A stretch of DNA of 64,000 nucleotides from contig JAMWET010001367.1 in NCBI GenBank assembly GCA_024036415.1, positions 186,001 to 250,000 on the forward strand, given 5' to 3'. The notes beneath the pieces are model-generated. The model was not told where the DNA came from, did no database searches, and was given only the letters and a program-made list of their open reading frames with translations. Position numbers and translations under genes: made by a program. The DNA is from Prochilodus magdalenae (lineage: Eukaryota > Chordata > Actinopteri > Characiformes > Prochilodontidae). This document shows positions 35,901 through 48,173 of the stretch, one piece after another. Numbering within the stretch: position 1 is the stretch's first letter; each line of letters begins with the position of its first letter.

Positions 35901-36080
35901 TTAAATGGGAGGCTAAATCTGCACCTGAAGACATGCTGACAGCTACAGCAACGAGTCGTAATCCCCTTCCCGCATACACATTGGCACAGATGCTACCTAT
36001 ATAGCTGCTAATGACGCCAGATCAAATCCAATGGCCCCAAGCCTAATGAGTAATTACTACGATTCCAGGATGTATACACT
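35901..36080. promoter_or_regulatory. Repeat-poor block with TAATTA site
   Basis: Mixed-composition DNA with no recognised repeat, containing CCTAATGAGTAATTACTACG, a homeodomain-type core. Candidate regulatory DNA only. Confidence 0.2.
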
Positions 36081-38021
36081 TTCACTTCAAGAGAGTTGGT
36101 TGCGGTTATGTGTTAATTAGCCCTTTGGTAGAGTTCACATTGGCTCCCAGCTTACCAGAAGTACATCAAGCTCTAGCTGTTGTGAAGTAAGGCTTTTATA
36201 ACTTAAACCTACCTCGTCAGCAATGATCCACATCAATTCAAATTCCACACTACTGTTAGCTTTCGAACATGGCAGGCTCCGTCATTGATCAACAAGAAGG
36301 AAGACGAACAAATTTATGGTTTCCCCAAGCAGTTTCTTCATCTGTTCCTTTAATAAACAAAATCAAATTTACATATACACAACATGTCTTAATGTATTGA
36401 GCATTATAGAGCTTCCTAGTGTGTAGTTTTCCAGTGTATCCTGGAGTGTCACTTTTGGAGAGCAGAAATTTGAAGAGGGGTGGCAAATTCTCTGTTAAGA
36501 TCCTGGATTTCATAGGAAATGACAGTGTCAACTCTTTGGCATACAGTGTAGGTTAATATCTCTAATAACAGTTGGACTTGTTTATAACTCCTATACTTGT
36601 TAAGACAAACCAGGTTATGGCCAAACCTGACATGAGCGATTGTTTCTTTCTCATAAATGTTTATGGCGCTAGCTACAGCCATGAGGAATAAAACCTGTGT
36701 TATTATAAGCAGGGAAAATTTAATGGCCAGGCTTACCTAGGCTGAAGGACAGCGGCCCCAACTAATTCAGGGCCTCTCCAAGACTCTTCTTCATTCCCCC
36801 TTGACCAACATGGCCTAACCAGACTGATCACAGACAATCTAATAGAGAATAAATATAGTAAAAAGGGACTGCTCTTACTGCATTATAGCCAATCAAATAA
36901 AAAAATGGCTCTCCACCAAACTCCACCTTCTTTTAGGTGAAAAGATAAATCTGCAGGCATTTCATAACAAGGTTTGGGCGTGTAGAGTATGCTGTTTTGT
37001 ATCCATCCAAAGCCAATAAAGGTTGCCATTAAAACTAACTTTTTAAAAGTCCTCTTTTATGTGCGCATACCAACAAATGCAGTATCTAAGGAAAACTCAT
37101 TTGTGAACCTGTGTTTAAAGTTTTTACACATTTTATCAAATTTAAACTGGCAACTAAGTTGCAAATAAACTTGAAATGAAACTTCTATAGGTTTGTTTCT
37201 GGATTTGTGGAGGATTGGCTGGCAATGCGTACCTTCATAAAATCTTTAAGGTTCTACATTTTCAGACGTCGTGTGTAACTAGACCCAAAAGGCCTATGAC
37301 CACCTGTATTCCCCAGGCCCACTTGCAAGCTAATTATACTAGTTTAATTTGAAGTATTTTGTTAGTTTAGTCATGCCCAGCAAAAACTGCTTTACTTCAT
37401 GCCAGGTGTGGCACCACAATTATGATGGCATAATACAAAAATGATGCAGAAAAAAAACTCTCTTTTTAAATCATAAGCTGTATCTAAATTACAATTTGAA
37501 CACAATCTGCTATTCAGGCAAAGCCAAACATGGTAGTAATCTGAAAATGAATGATAATCGCTCTAAAACTGCAGGGAAATGAAAAATGACAGTCATTACA
37601 TATGATTACAGAGTGAGTCGACCTGCCTGCTATTCACAGACGCAGAGCTCTTTTTGCTGGGTGGATGCAACATATGCGATGGATTTTGCCATTATTTTTG
37701 CCCAGATAAAGCTTCTTAAAAGCACTCTCAAAAGCAGTATCTTACCCGCCTGGTAAGCACAGTGTCTTCACTTTATAGTAGCTCCTGATTCATTCCGATT
37801 GCGTCGCTGGGATTGGCATCTGCAGACCGAGCAGATTGGTATAGATTTTATAATAAATTCCCTTTAAAATTTCTCTCATTGCTGTCTGCAACTGTCTGAC
37901 TCCAGTGCATGTCTGGAAGTGAGTGCTTCAACGTCTTCCAAAGAACTAGGGCACATATAGCAAGCCTTCTACACAAATACTCAATCCGTGAAAATGTCGT
38001 GCTGAGCACACGCTAAAAATA
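36081..38021. other. Unassigned DNA
   Basis: No gene or repeat assigned. The 37740-37900 part is G+C-richer and free of recognised repeats. Confidence 0.4.
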
Positions 38022-38235
38022 AGGGTTCCTAAATGGTTCTAGAAAGAAAACCCATAACTGAATGGCTGACATGGCTGTCCTGTAAACTTTAGAACTGTTC
38101 CTCATACTTACAAATATTAATTACGAAAAGATTTCTTTAGTGGTCCACTGGGAGGTCCTTCAAGGAACCAATTATGACCTTCCCATAATGTGGCACCACT
38201 CCCAAGAACCGTTTCTGGCAGCCTTGTCTAGGAGC
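38022..38235. repeat. Interspersed repeat R3
   Basis: Begins AAAATAAGGGTTCCTAAATG with a following GTTCT, and continues with GGAACCAATTATGACC and CAAGAACCGTTTCTGGCAG. Short pieces of the same kind occur at 26884-26915, 47375-47405 and 59660-59705. This is a common fish repeat with GGTTCY phrases; the class is not determined. Confidence 0.5.
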
Positions 38236-39805
38236 TGTATATGAGGTAGTGTATAACTCTTTTCCAACACTGATATTGAAACCTTTATATTTATATTTAT
38301 TTATCTATATTTCATTAGAATTAAACATACAGGGTCTTAAGCGACTGATTCAATGCTACTGAAAGAGTCCTGACCTTGACCCTATCAGAACTATGTGGAC
38401 CATGCTTAAAAATCAGGTTTGTTTGGGAATGTAACAAATTGAATTGGACTGCACATATTATTATTATACAATAATTTTGACCCTGTGTATATTTCAGAAT
38501 CCACATCCAACTTCAAAATGTGATGTACACTCATTCTGCTCAAGAAATCACAATATTGCCATAATATTCATACCCATTTTGGGTGGATGTATACATCTGA
38601 CCATGAATGCATATGTAAATAAGCTTTGTTCTGATTGGGTCCCCTGTTTAACTTCACTCACAAAGCAATCCCGGGCTAGAACATTGCTTATGACATCAAC
38701 GCTAATATGTAGAGCTATTCTGCCTTAGGCTGAGCATAATATATGGGTTTATGTAAACACGTGGGTTGTCATGGCATCACAAAAACAGTTTTTGAATGAA
38801 AAGAAAAGAGACAAAAAAATATCCAAACCACATGACATAATGAATAACTTCGATAGGTAAAACAGTGATTGAAAACTCCTTTTGTTTCTTTGCTCTGAGC
38901 TCTGGTCAGCACAAATGCGTTCAGACAGTTCTCAGTCAATAGTTCACAGTTCCCAAGAGGAACATCATACAAGTGATTCACAATCTCCGTTTATGCCAAG
39001 CATCAAGAGATACTGGCCTGGTAACATTTTAAATAACTATTTTTTTTCTTGAAACTAAATTTTTTGGTTGCCAATTTTTGCTGTTGTGTATTCTGAATTT
39101 CGATTTCAGGCTAACGACTGTCATTAATGTATGTCATGACATAAGATATTCTTTATGATTTTATAATAAGCTCGGGTTTACCCTGCAGACAGTCTCTATT
39201 TTCAAAGCAGGCAAATGTCACTGGGGGACTAAAAAAACAAGAAAACGAAAACAGATAAAAAACTTAACTTAAAAAAAATAAAACTTAGCAAGAAAGACAA
39301 AGATGATAAAACCAGAGAATCAGGCATCAAAATAAGAGACAATGCTAAGAATACAGTCAAAGCAAACAAGTGAAAAAGAAAGGATCAGTGCATCACTCCT
39401 TATAATGAACACAGCATTGTTCAGTGTTATTAAGTACTAATTTTATACCGTATAGTTATATAGTACTAATAATATCCACAATATCCTCACAGAAGCTCAG
39501 AAATTTACATACCACAGTCATTACATTTATGGACATTTTACTCTTTATTTTCAGCATTTTTGTTTTTTATTCACATCACTACTTTTACTAACAAAGTGTG
39601 CAGTTGCTCAGTGCTCTTTAAGTAGAGGCGCTATCCAGGATTTGCACTGAAAAGCTCAGTATTTTTTTTCAGTAATGAGAAAATCCCGCTCCTTCTGTCA
39701 AAAACAAGAATATGCATTACATGTGTGTGCACTTCAGCAGCCATGAATCCCCAACCATTAATCTAGTTAGGTCATGAGTTTTAATATCATAATTAGATTA
39801 CATTT
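38236..39805. other. Unassigned DNA; possible repeat at 38420-38740
   Basis: 38570-38740 contains GAATGCATATGTAAATAAGC and TTGTTCTGATTGGGTCC, phrases met in fish interspersed repeats, but the family is unclear. No gene recognised. Confidence 0.35.
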
Positions 39806-39857
39806 CTCTCCCGCTCTCACTCCATCTCTCTCTCTCTCCCCTTCTCTCTCTCTGTCT
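39806..39857. repeat. CT-rich low-complexity tract
   Basis: CTCTC-rich pyrimidine tract on the plus strand, imperfect. It lies upstream of a repeat-poor segment (39870-40260) that also holds the GA array. Confidence 0.85.
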
Positions 39858-40076
39858 GCCAATCCCCCGGCCGCACTATAAAAGAAGCCTTTTTAACGGC
39901 ATCCGCGTTGGGGAGAACATGACCAGGAAGCGTGCCAGAGGCTTGCAAATGGAGACGGGACTCCTTCAATGCTGCTACTTTAAGCTGGATTCAGCACAAA
40001 TGAGAGAGAGAGCGAATGTGGCGGGGTGTGTGGGGTGGGGATTGGAGGAGGGAGAGAGAGTGCAGGGGGCACAGAG

Positions 40077-40080
<4 letters not shown>

Positions 40081-40114
<34 letters not shown>
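40081..40114. repeat. (GA)n microsatellite
   Basis: About 17 GA units; it produces an artefactual Arg-Glu repeat on the plus strand. Confidence 0.97.
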
Positions 40115-40117
<3 letters not shown>

Positions 40118-40529
40118 GGAAGATGCATCCCATGAGAACACCTTGTCAACCTGATTAGCAGCAAAAATGCTATAGCTCTATTTACATACCGCTAAGGGAA
40201 AGCACGCACACACGCCACGGCGGAGGGGGGAACTTATGTGCATTTACATTTTCATTGATTGGAGCTTAACTTCCCACCCCCCATGCGGTGATTAAAGATG
40301 GTTTCTGGACAGGGGACAGGAGCTGCAGCAGTGAGCCGTGACTAGCAAGGGCAAGCTGAGGGATACAGTGGTAGCCGCCATTCAGCACATTATCTTGCAC
40401 TGAAAGAACCTCTGACATCTCGGGATATACAGTTGGGAGGGTATACAAGTTGACTGAAAGAGATGTCTTTGGTTCAAAGTGCAGACACTCTTCATTGAGT
40501 TCACATACACTATGTGGGGGTGGTGGGGT
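40115..40529. other. Repeat-poor DNA
   Basis: No repeat recognised from 40140 to 40260 (CAACCTGATTAGCAGC, CATACCGCTAAGGG). It may be regulatory, but there is no direct evidence. Confidence 0.3.
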
Positions 40530-40810
40530 GGGGGGCAGTCGTGGGCTGGAGATTAGGGAACCAGCCGGGTGACTGGAAGCTCACTGGTCCGTGACCCTCG
40601 ACTGAAGTGCCCCTGAGCAAGGCACCAGACCTCCAACTGTTCTTGGGCCCCCGTGGATGGGGCAGCCTACTGCTCTGGGCAAGTGTGCCCACTGCCCCTA
40701 GTGTGTGTGCTCACTAGTAAGTGTGTATGTGTGTGTGTGTGTGTTTCACCTCATGGATGGGTTAAATGCGGTAGACAAATTCCTCTATGTGCAAGCACAA
40801 TTAACTTAAT
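40530..40810 (+). mobile_element. tRNA-derived SINE, family S2
   Basis: Begins GGGGGCAGTCGTGGGCTGG, then AACCAGCCGGGTGACTGGAA with a decayed B box (TGGTCCGTGACCC). Next come GCCCCTGAGCAAGGCACC, CTGCTCTGGGCAAGTGTGCC and GATGGGTTAAATGCGG. A (GT)n tract at about 40723-40744 is internal. This layout matches a SINE seen in characin and related fish (remembered). It differs from S1 in both body and tail. Confidence 0.85.
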
Positions 40811-41213
40811 GGTTCCTAATACTGATTTGAATATCCAGCCAAATCTGAGCTGGTCTATATCGATATTAATAATACAGGTACACATATCTTTATAGCTAAT
40901 AACGATGTCCATAGGCACTCAAGTTCCACCATTCAACTCAAACGCCACAACCATTCAAGGTGGCATTAATCAAATACTTAAATCAATGTTCAGGTATCAT
41001 TTGGGAAGCCAAAAATTGAAAACGTGGCGGTTTTGCAGCTGCATTAGTGCCTGAACATCAGCAATTTGCCAGGTAAGGAGTTCAACTACTATAGCTGATG
41101 TCAACCAGGTCCAGTAAAATACTCCTCTAACACATACAATGTTGGAACATTGTCCACTGGGGAGAAAATATCCTTTGTAGAAGATGACAAGTCCTCATCA
41201 GCTTTGAGACTTA
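40811..41213. other. Unassigned DNA
   Basis: Nothing recognised. Confidence 0.4.
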
Positions 41214-41322
41214 GGGTAGAGATATACCTGCTATACCACTATTTGCGTATGCATTATTGCTGCCATGCATATCCTGCGTCCGTTTGGTGTCAGGTGTCAG
41301 TTGAGCAAGTATATCTCCACCC
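41214..41322. mobile_element. Small PIF/Harbinger-like MITE
   Basis: 109 bp with inverted ends GGGTAGAGATATACCTGC and GCAAGTATATCTCCACCC (two mismatches), flanked on both sides by TTA. A three-base TWA duplication is the hallmark of PIF/Harbinger transposition. No coding capacity. Confidence 0.7.
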
Positions 41323-41891
41323 TTAGAGGCTAAATATGTTCATTCACTAGCTCTTTTGAAGAGATAAAAGCACATGCAAGTAAACAGTTCCCTGAAACTG
41401 CCTGACAGGGTCTGATGTGCTGATGTGATTTGTGCCCATTAGGGTTTATTTTGATTTGGGTTTATGTCATTAACGTTATGACGACTTTAGCTTCCCTTGC
41501 ACAGGGAGGTATTACAGTCAGCAAACAGCATATGGATCCTACAACCGTAAGTTTTACTAAACTTCATTTGCTGATATTACACGTAATACCATCTATCAGC
41601 GTGTTCACTCATGCACTAGGCTGAAATGCTGGGGGACATCGCACAATTCCTGGAACAATGTTCAGACTTTCAACATACTCAAACGCACACAGAAACTTTC
41701 TTCATTATTCAGTCCAGCCATTTCCAAGGCTTTATTCCCACCGCTTTCATTATATAGTTACATAATAGTCTATTCTTCACAGCAAATACAGTATAATGAA
41801 TAATCCATTCCAGTAATTGTGAGAGTGAATCAGAAGAACCAAAACAAACAAACCGAAAACACACGTCAGAACTTCAGTTCAAAACTATGCC

Positions 41892-41893
<2 letters not shown>
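41323..41893. other. Unassigned DNA
   Basis: Nothing recognised. Confidence 0.4.
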
Positions 41894-41963
<70 letters not shown>

Positions 41964-42035
41964 CTCAAAAAGGATTTACAGGATTTTATATATATATATA
42001 TATATATATTACATATATATATACATATATATATA
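41894..42035. repeat. Two (AT)n arrays with a short spacer
   Basis: (AT)n at 41894-41959 and a second, interrupted array at about 41986-42035. They abut the truncated edge of the P2 MITE and explain the Tyr-Ile-rich 164-codon frame across this region, which is not a gene. Confidence 0.96.
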
Positions 42036-42217
42036 TTTACAGGAGAGGTCAAAAACCTCTCAGATGTCCTTCCAATTGGTTTTGGGCCATTTCTGTTGGT
42101 TCATTCTTCATGAAATCTCCACACAGAGTGAATAGCAGGTCATGTGATCAAATGAGGCATAAAAGTAAAAATCTACAAAAATGGAGATACATGTTTTTCT
42201 TTGGACAGCGACGATAT
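42036..42217. mobile_element. MITE P2, copy 2, left end missing
   Basis: Starts inside the element (GGAGAGGTCAAAAACCTC) and ends with GATACATGTTTTTCTTTGGA and CAGCGACGATAT. The right two-thirds align in order with 45246-45500. The missing left end lies where the AT array now is. Confidence 0.8.
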
Positions 42218-45200
42218 ATAAATAAACACACACAATACACATATATAGACATATACACACACATTTATGTACACAAATGTACAGATGACCATGTTCAAGT
42301 GTTTTTTGCCTAATATTTTTCATAAGAATTCTATGTATTAATATATATTAAAAATACATATATATAATATTTACCCCATACCTAGAAAAAAACTGTGATC
42401 GCTAATCTTTACTGCTGAAATAATCCTGGTAATGATGTGAAAAAACAATATTTAAACAACAGCAGAAAACTACCATGTAAACATGGTAAAGGAAATCTAA
42501 CTTGCCAAGAACCTTGTCCTCTCTCACTTTATAAGATATTACATTTTATGACGTAAATGCAATCAACCGTAAAAGCTGAGCAACACTGTTGAGCTCCAGA
42601 ACATTTATGTGGTGCTGGGAAACGGCAGGGATAAAGTGTTCCTCTCTCACGAGCTTCAGGCACTTAATATAGCTGTAATTTATGCAAGCAGTTTTGGAGT
42701 AAGCCGGACACGTTGGACTCGGAAATGAAATTGCAGGTGTAAGCAGTGGCGCCAGCAAGCAGGAGAACAAGCAACAAACGAAGGGAAACAAGGCCTCTCT
42801 TAACGAACGAATCTTAATGAGTTCCACAGCTCCCCAAGAGGTGTTTGGAGAAGTTTTTTTGGGGGCTGATTTGCGGCCAGCTTATAGCAGTTTCTCCTGC
42901 TGGCAATGTGGAAAGCAGGAACTGTTCTTAGACCAGTGTAGTAGGTTAACATCCTTATGGGATTTCAAAAGGCCAATTTTAGACCAAATGGCCTTAAAGT
43001 ACTCTTCAATAAGTGAAGCGTGTCTAAATCAATATTGAAATAAAACTATAATATGCGGTAGATTGGATTTTGAGTCTAATTGCTTTCTTTCTTTTCTTTG
43101 TTCTCACGCTCTTTCTCTCTTATTCTCATTTTGATTGCATTGCACTGACCATCAAGGTCTTGCATGGTTTTCTGATGAATAAAACATTGCATTAATGAAA
43201 CTTGGACTTGTGCTGCAACATTACACACTACACCCAAACACTCTGGACATTACAAGGTCAACTGCCAATGAATTTGGACGATGGCGTATATTTGGCTCAG
43301 AATTCTGTTGTTTGGAACCGTTGGCAAAGCTGCAATGCGGGCCACTGCAGCTAAATGTGAATTTGAATGGGAAATGTTAACTGCGTATATATACATACTG
43401 TATATATTAAAAATTGATCAACATATTTCTATGCCAAATATTGATTGGAGTCTTTACTGGCTTTTTGTATTACACTGAAAGCAAGGTAAGACAAGATTTC
43501 AGTTCTACTTAACCCAGGTCCTCTAATTTAGTGCCACCAGAGTGGTTGCCCCTACATTGTATTAAATGTGTGTAAGGCTGGAGTGTTATCACTGTGCATA
43601 ATTATTTTTAAGCATACAGTGAATACACATTCATGATCACTATGCCTTTATCTTCATCAACACAAGAGTGACTAATTAACTAGTTATCCTGACAACTGAA
43701 TGCCTTACACCTCATAATGGGCCAATGAATAAATTGCACATATTTCAGTAGGAATGTGTAAGAATAGTGTTAACAGTTCCTTAAACCAGCCCTAAATACG
43801 GCAGGGACTGTCGTACTGTCAAGTATAAATAGCCCAAACAGATGTGCATTTGCTTTTTAGGTTTTTCTTAGAATAGGACATTGGGTCTTAAAACAAACCA
43901 CCCCTCCACCTCAATGTTTTGTGAGTTGAGTCTGAGAAATCTGGACCATCTGGGAGTCCCGTAGGAATGGTTTAAGAATAACTGCTATAGAAAGTTGCTT
44001 ACTTATGTGGGTGATCATCCAGAGAAGGAACCTCTTGCTGGTTTTACTCATTGATGAAATGGCTCAGATGGAACAAGACACCCCTGTTCAGCAATGCTGC
44101 TCTCAGTTTGTATAGAAACTGTTTTAAGCACCAAGAAATTCCCAAGTCTACTACAGGCGCTAAAAGAGCTAGACGCTGCTCCTTTGGCACAAGCCATCTC
44201 ACTTTGGTCACACGTCACCATAGCACTGCTGAATCGAAATTTATTAAAGCATCACATTTAAAGAGGGAGAATTTGTGTGAGTTGTATATAAAGCAGAACT
44301 GCAAATAGCAATGAAGGGGTTAGAGTGGGCTTGTCTTCCAAATCAGCATTACAGTTTTGCTGGGTAAGTAACCTGAGCCAGCCTATGGAAAGCTAAGACA
44401 CTTTCACACCTACTCTTTTTGGTGTGGACCAAGCTTCTTCTTCTAAATCAGCTTGGACAGACAGGTCACTCCCCCCAAAACTTACCAACTGGTCTGCATA
44501 TCATGACGGAGCTTGGTCAAAAGCATTTTGTTCTTTTCCTCCAGTTTAGTTTTTGTTAATTCCACAGTTTAGGTCTGCCAATAACACAGGACACTAACAA
44601 CCTTCAGTACATTTCCCAAAGGCATCGTTGAGCAACTGCACATAGTTCTTACAATGGTTGCCACAATGGTTGGGAAATGCAGCTCTGGTAGGCTACTATG
44701 TGCTTTTATGTACATGATCCACACTGCATTGTTTCAAAACTGCTACAACTACAAAACGCTTGGAGGAGTACACTAACCATCAATTCTTTTATTTCAGCTA
44801 ATAGTTGCACCACAGTGGCAATGTGTACTTGGCGAGGGCTGGACATTCTGATTACCCAGAGAGAGGGAGGATTCCTGTCCAAGAATGGCTACAACATTAT
44901 TGGGTCTGACTGTCTACAGTTGGGTCCAATGCTTAGACAGTTTAGAAGGCTAAGAAGGGAATTTAATATCAGTTTAATCTCTCAACATCAGAGCATGCAT
45001 TTCTCCTCTTCTCGCAACAGGTCACCACTGTACTGCCTGACGTCCACACCTAACACGCAATGAACACTCAGACGAACAATAAAATACCAGCAATGCATCT
45101 GATTTTGACCCATGCAACTTACTTTTAGTCAAACATCAGCAACCTGACCGGTTTTATTCAAAAAGACGTAGAGGCCAAGTATTTGCATTGCTTTGATTGT

Positions 45201-45245
45201 GATTTATGTATGTTAGGCATTTTTAAATACATTTATGTCAGGAAT
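42218..45245. other. Unassigned DNA
   Basis: No gene recognised. A block from 42540 to 43040 has mixed composition and no recognised repeat. The 121-codon frame at 44698-45063 matches no family. 44395-44440 (TTTCACACCTACTC) resembles a fish DNA-transposon end, but no matching partner is certain. Confidence 0.35.
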
Positions 45246-45500
45246 ATATCGTCACCGTCCAAAGAAAAACATGCATCTCCAAAACGACAACTTTATAGGA
45301 GAGGCCAAAAACCTCATTCAATTTTAGTGTAAGTCAATGGAACCAGACGTCTTTCCGAGCACTTTTGGGCCATTTCAGTTGGTCCATTTATCATGCAAAT
45401 CTCACAAAGTGTAAACAGCAGCTGCTGTTTTCAAATGATGCATAAAAGTCAAAATGGACAAAAATGGAGATACATGTTTTTCATTGGACAGCGGCGATAT
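45246..45500. mobile_element. MITE P2, copy 3, complete
   Basis: 255 bp from ATATCGTCACCGTCCAAAGA to TCATTGGACAGCGGCGATAT, with inverted ends of about 30 bp extending into AAAACATGCATCTCC and GGAGATACATGTTTTT. The interior includes TTTCAGTTGGTCCATTTATC, found also at 42036 and about 9070. Confidence 0.88.
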
Positions 45501-45959
45501 GTGAGAGATAGATATGGATTTTATATACTGGTAGGTAAGTGAAAGTTAATGGCTCTAATGATACCAACTTTCTGACCAGCCTAAAAACAGTACATGTGTG
45601 TAATCTGGTGCACTCTATCTGTAGTGTAAAACCAATAGGACCAAATGAAGGTCAAATAGAAAATTACCTAGGTATGAAAGGAGCCTAAGTGGTTGAAATC
45701 AGTGTGCTCATTCAGCCCACAGAGTTCAAGCTTCACACCATATGAAATAGCATATTCAGAGGTTCAATTTTTTGTCTGAAGGCAAATAAACATGTATAAA
45801 ATGGTGAACCTTTTATTTGACAGCGCAAAGATTAATAATAATTAAAAAGATAAAATGGGTGCTGAATTGCTATTTGCATAAAACAGCATTTCTGAAAAAA
45901 GGAAAGGTACAAAACGCAAACCCAGAATGACTCCTAAGCCAAACCTTTCAACCAGTAGT
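45501..45959. other. Unassigned DNA
   Basis: An octamer (ATTTGCAT) lies at 45872-45879. Nothing else recognised. Confidence 0.4.
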
Positions 45960-46160
45960 CGTTTCCCGTTGTTGAAGATTAAGCACCGCTTTTGATTTGC
46001 ATAACGCAAGTTAAGCAGCCTCTCCGCCTCTCAATGGCAGCCTTAGCCATGTTATTTCATTTAGACATTAATGAATACAACACACACGCACACAGCAGAT
46101 TTACTGCGTCCCGCATTACCATTCATGAATTAAACATCTCAAAGTATTTGAAAGCAGTTT
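45960..46160. promoter_or_regulatory. Repeat-poor block with octamer and homeodomain-like sites
   Basis: Contains TTTGATTTGCATAACGC with an exact octamer (45995-46002), TTTAGACATTAATGAATAC and ACCATTCATGAATTAAAC. No repeat recognised. Candidate enhancer-like DNA, unproven. Confidence 0.3.
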
Positions 46161-47445
46161 TATAAATTTAAGGATTACAGCTTATGCTTCTACAAGAGAT
46201 CCCATAAAACAAGCACTTAGGTCAGGCTATAGTGGCCAGTGTGTGGGGGCGACGCACTTGCTAATCCTACTATTGTGGCTTCAAATGTGCGGCTAATACT
46301 TCTTATTCAAGTTAAGGGGCTTGACTTCTGAGAATCTGTCAAAGTCGTAGTAAATTGGACTTGTTTAACGTCTTCTGACATTAATATCTAACGATATAGG
46401 CAGCACTGCTGTATTTGAAGATAGAAAAAATGGGGCCTTTTCTTTTTCAGTACAATGTAAAAATTAAAAAGTCCTAGAAAGGTGGCTTAATAATCGCAAT
46501 AACACCATAGAACCACAAACTTTACATCCCTGAGGAATTTCAGGTTTTTAAAGAACCGTGCAGAATGGCTTGGTAACACCTAATTGGAGCATTATGTCTT
46601 AATAATGGGCTTATTAGGACTCTACTACCTTCTAATTAACTTACTATTCATTAATATTTTATTAAGGAAGACTTTTTTGTGCATAGTACTTTGGGTGTCC
46701 ATTATTATGAACTTATAAAACTTATCAAGCCAATAACTGATAATTGCCTACATAGTTAAGCCATGGCAGAATCAATGACCTTTTCTCTTCAAACACAAGT
46801 TTAGCGATCTGATGTTTATCGATAAGGAGTAAAGCCTTAGATTCAACCCAAAAATGGAGAGGGGCTGGGCTAAAAACATCACTCAGAAAATACAGGCGCA
46901 TGCCTGGAAGCAAGTCCGCAGCTTCATCTGCTGTAAAATCTAAATTTCCAGACATAATGTGCTGTGGTGTCACCACACTGTGCTGTAAATAGTTCAGGTT
47001 TTTAAAGATGAATGTTGACAGAAATGTTTATGTGGGGCCGTTCTAAGTTTATTCATATTTAGGCATGAATACAGGTGGAGTGTTGTGTTTTCTGGAGAAA
47101 GCAGAGGGCTGTTAGTGCTAAAATATAATAAATATATATGAATATAAAGAAATACCAATCCAAAAAACTCAAATCCTGTGAGTTAATATTCATAGGTCCA
47201 GCTCTTTTAATTACCAGCTGCTGAGGCTTAATAAGGCCATTATAATTACTATGGAAACACTTAACACACCTTAGCTATTGTTAATAAAGCAGTAAAATTG
47301 CCAATTAATGTACATCCATTTAATTACTAACTGCCAGACTGGTAAGGCATTATGGTGTCACCCTATGTACTGAAATGTTCTTTAGAGAACCAAATGTGGT
47401 TCTTCTATAGAATTATTTCAAAGATGCTGGTCTGGGACCTTTAAA
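46161..47445. other. Unassigned A+T-rich DNA with possible MITE pieces
   Basis: 46565-46690 (GGTAACACCTAATTGGAGCA, then AATAATGGGCTTATTAGGAC) and 47190-47365 look like diverged MITE ends, and 47375-47405 matches R3. No gene found. Confidence 0.35.
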
Positions 47446-48173
47446 CACTCACTGTCAAAAGAATATCTGCACGATAGTAGCACCCAGAAGGAATCAACCA
47501 ACAGGCTTTACAGGTTTGGCACTGTGGGACATGCAAGTGATTCAAGCAAGTTTCTTGCTTGCTTACTTGTGATATAAGCAAGGACAGGCCCTTTTTGCTG
47601 TACCTGGCTGACCCAACAGTCACGATTGCGGACATTCAGTGAGCAGGGATGCCCTCCATGAGTCATCTTGTTAGTGCCAGCACTATTGGCAGATGGCTAC
47701 ACAAGGCAAGACTACATACATGCAGACTGTTACAAGGACTGCCCTTAACACCACCTCAGCATCACCAAAGACTGCAGTGGTATCGTCCCAGATGGTAATG
47801 GAGTAGGTCACCTTCAGTGACAAGTCTGGCAAGACAAGACAAAACTGCTTTTGTCTTGGTTCGTTGTCTTCCGTCACATATCCAGAAGTCCTGGTGTCAC
47901 TCCACCTCTATCACAAAAAGAGAATTCATGCAGCATGGGACGGATTATCAAAGGACACCATTAAGAACCTCTACACCCCATGCCGAGATGTTTGAATTAG
48001 CGACCATGGTAACCTGATGCTACACTCAGAGATTTTACTTCTCCGTATGTAGCTCCATAAATATTGCCCATATCAGTCATCATTGTTTGTTCCTGGTAAG
48101 CTTTGTCTTCCTTCCCAAAAGCACTGCAAGCTGACGCTTCATTCCAAGTGAAACTATTTTTTGATGACGAGTG
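47446..48173 (+). mobile_element. Tc1-like element, family X, copy D (longest)
   Basis: 728 bp. Left end CACTCACTGTCAAAAGAATA with CACCCAGAAGGAATC; right end TTTTTTGATGACGAGTG followed by TA. It aligns in order with copy A over CTGACCCAACAGTCACGATT, CACCAAAGACTGCAGTGG and ATGGGACGGATTATCAAAGG, and with copies B and C at the right. Transposase coding is reduced to scraps with many stops and an internal deletion, so all four copies are non-autonomous. Confidence 0.82.

Noticed and set aside
41819..42313. 164-codon Tyr-Ile-rich frame
   Set aside because: Produced by AT arrays and a MITE.
44395..45690. A large DNA transposon bounded by TTTCACACCTACTC and GGTATGAAAGGAG
   Set aside because: The ends are only loosely inverted, no transposase is present between them, and a complete P2 MITE lies inside; not enough to call.
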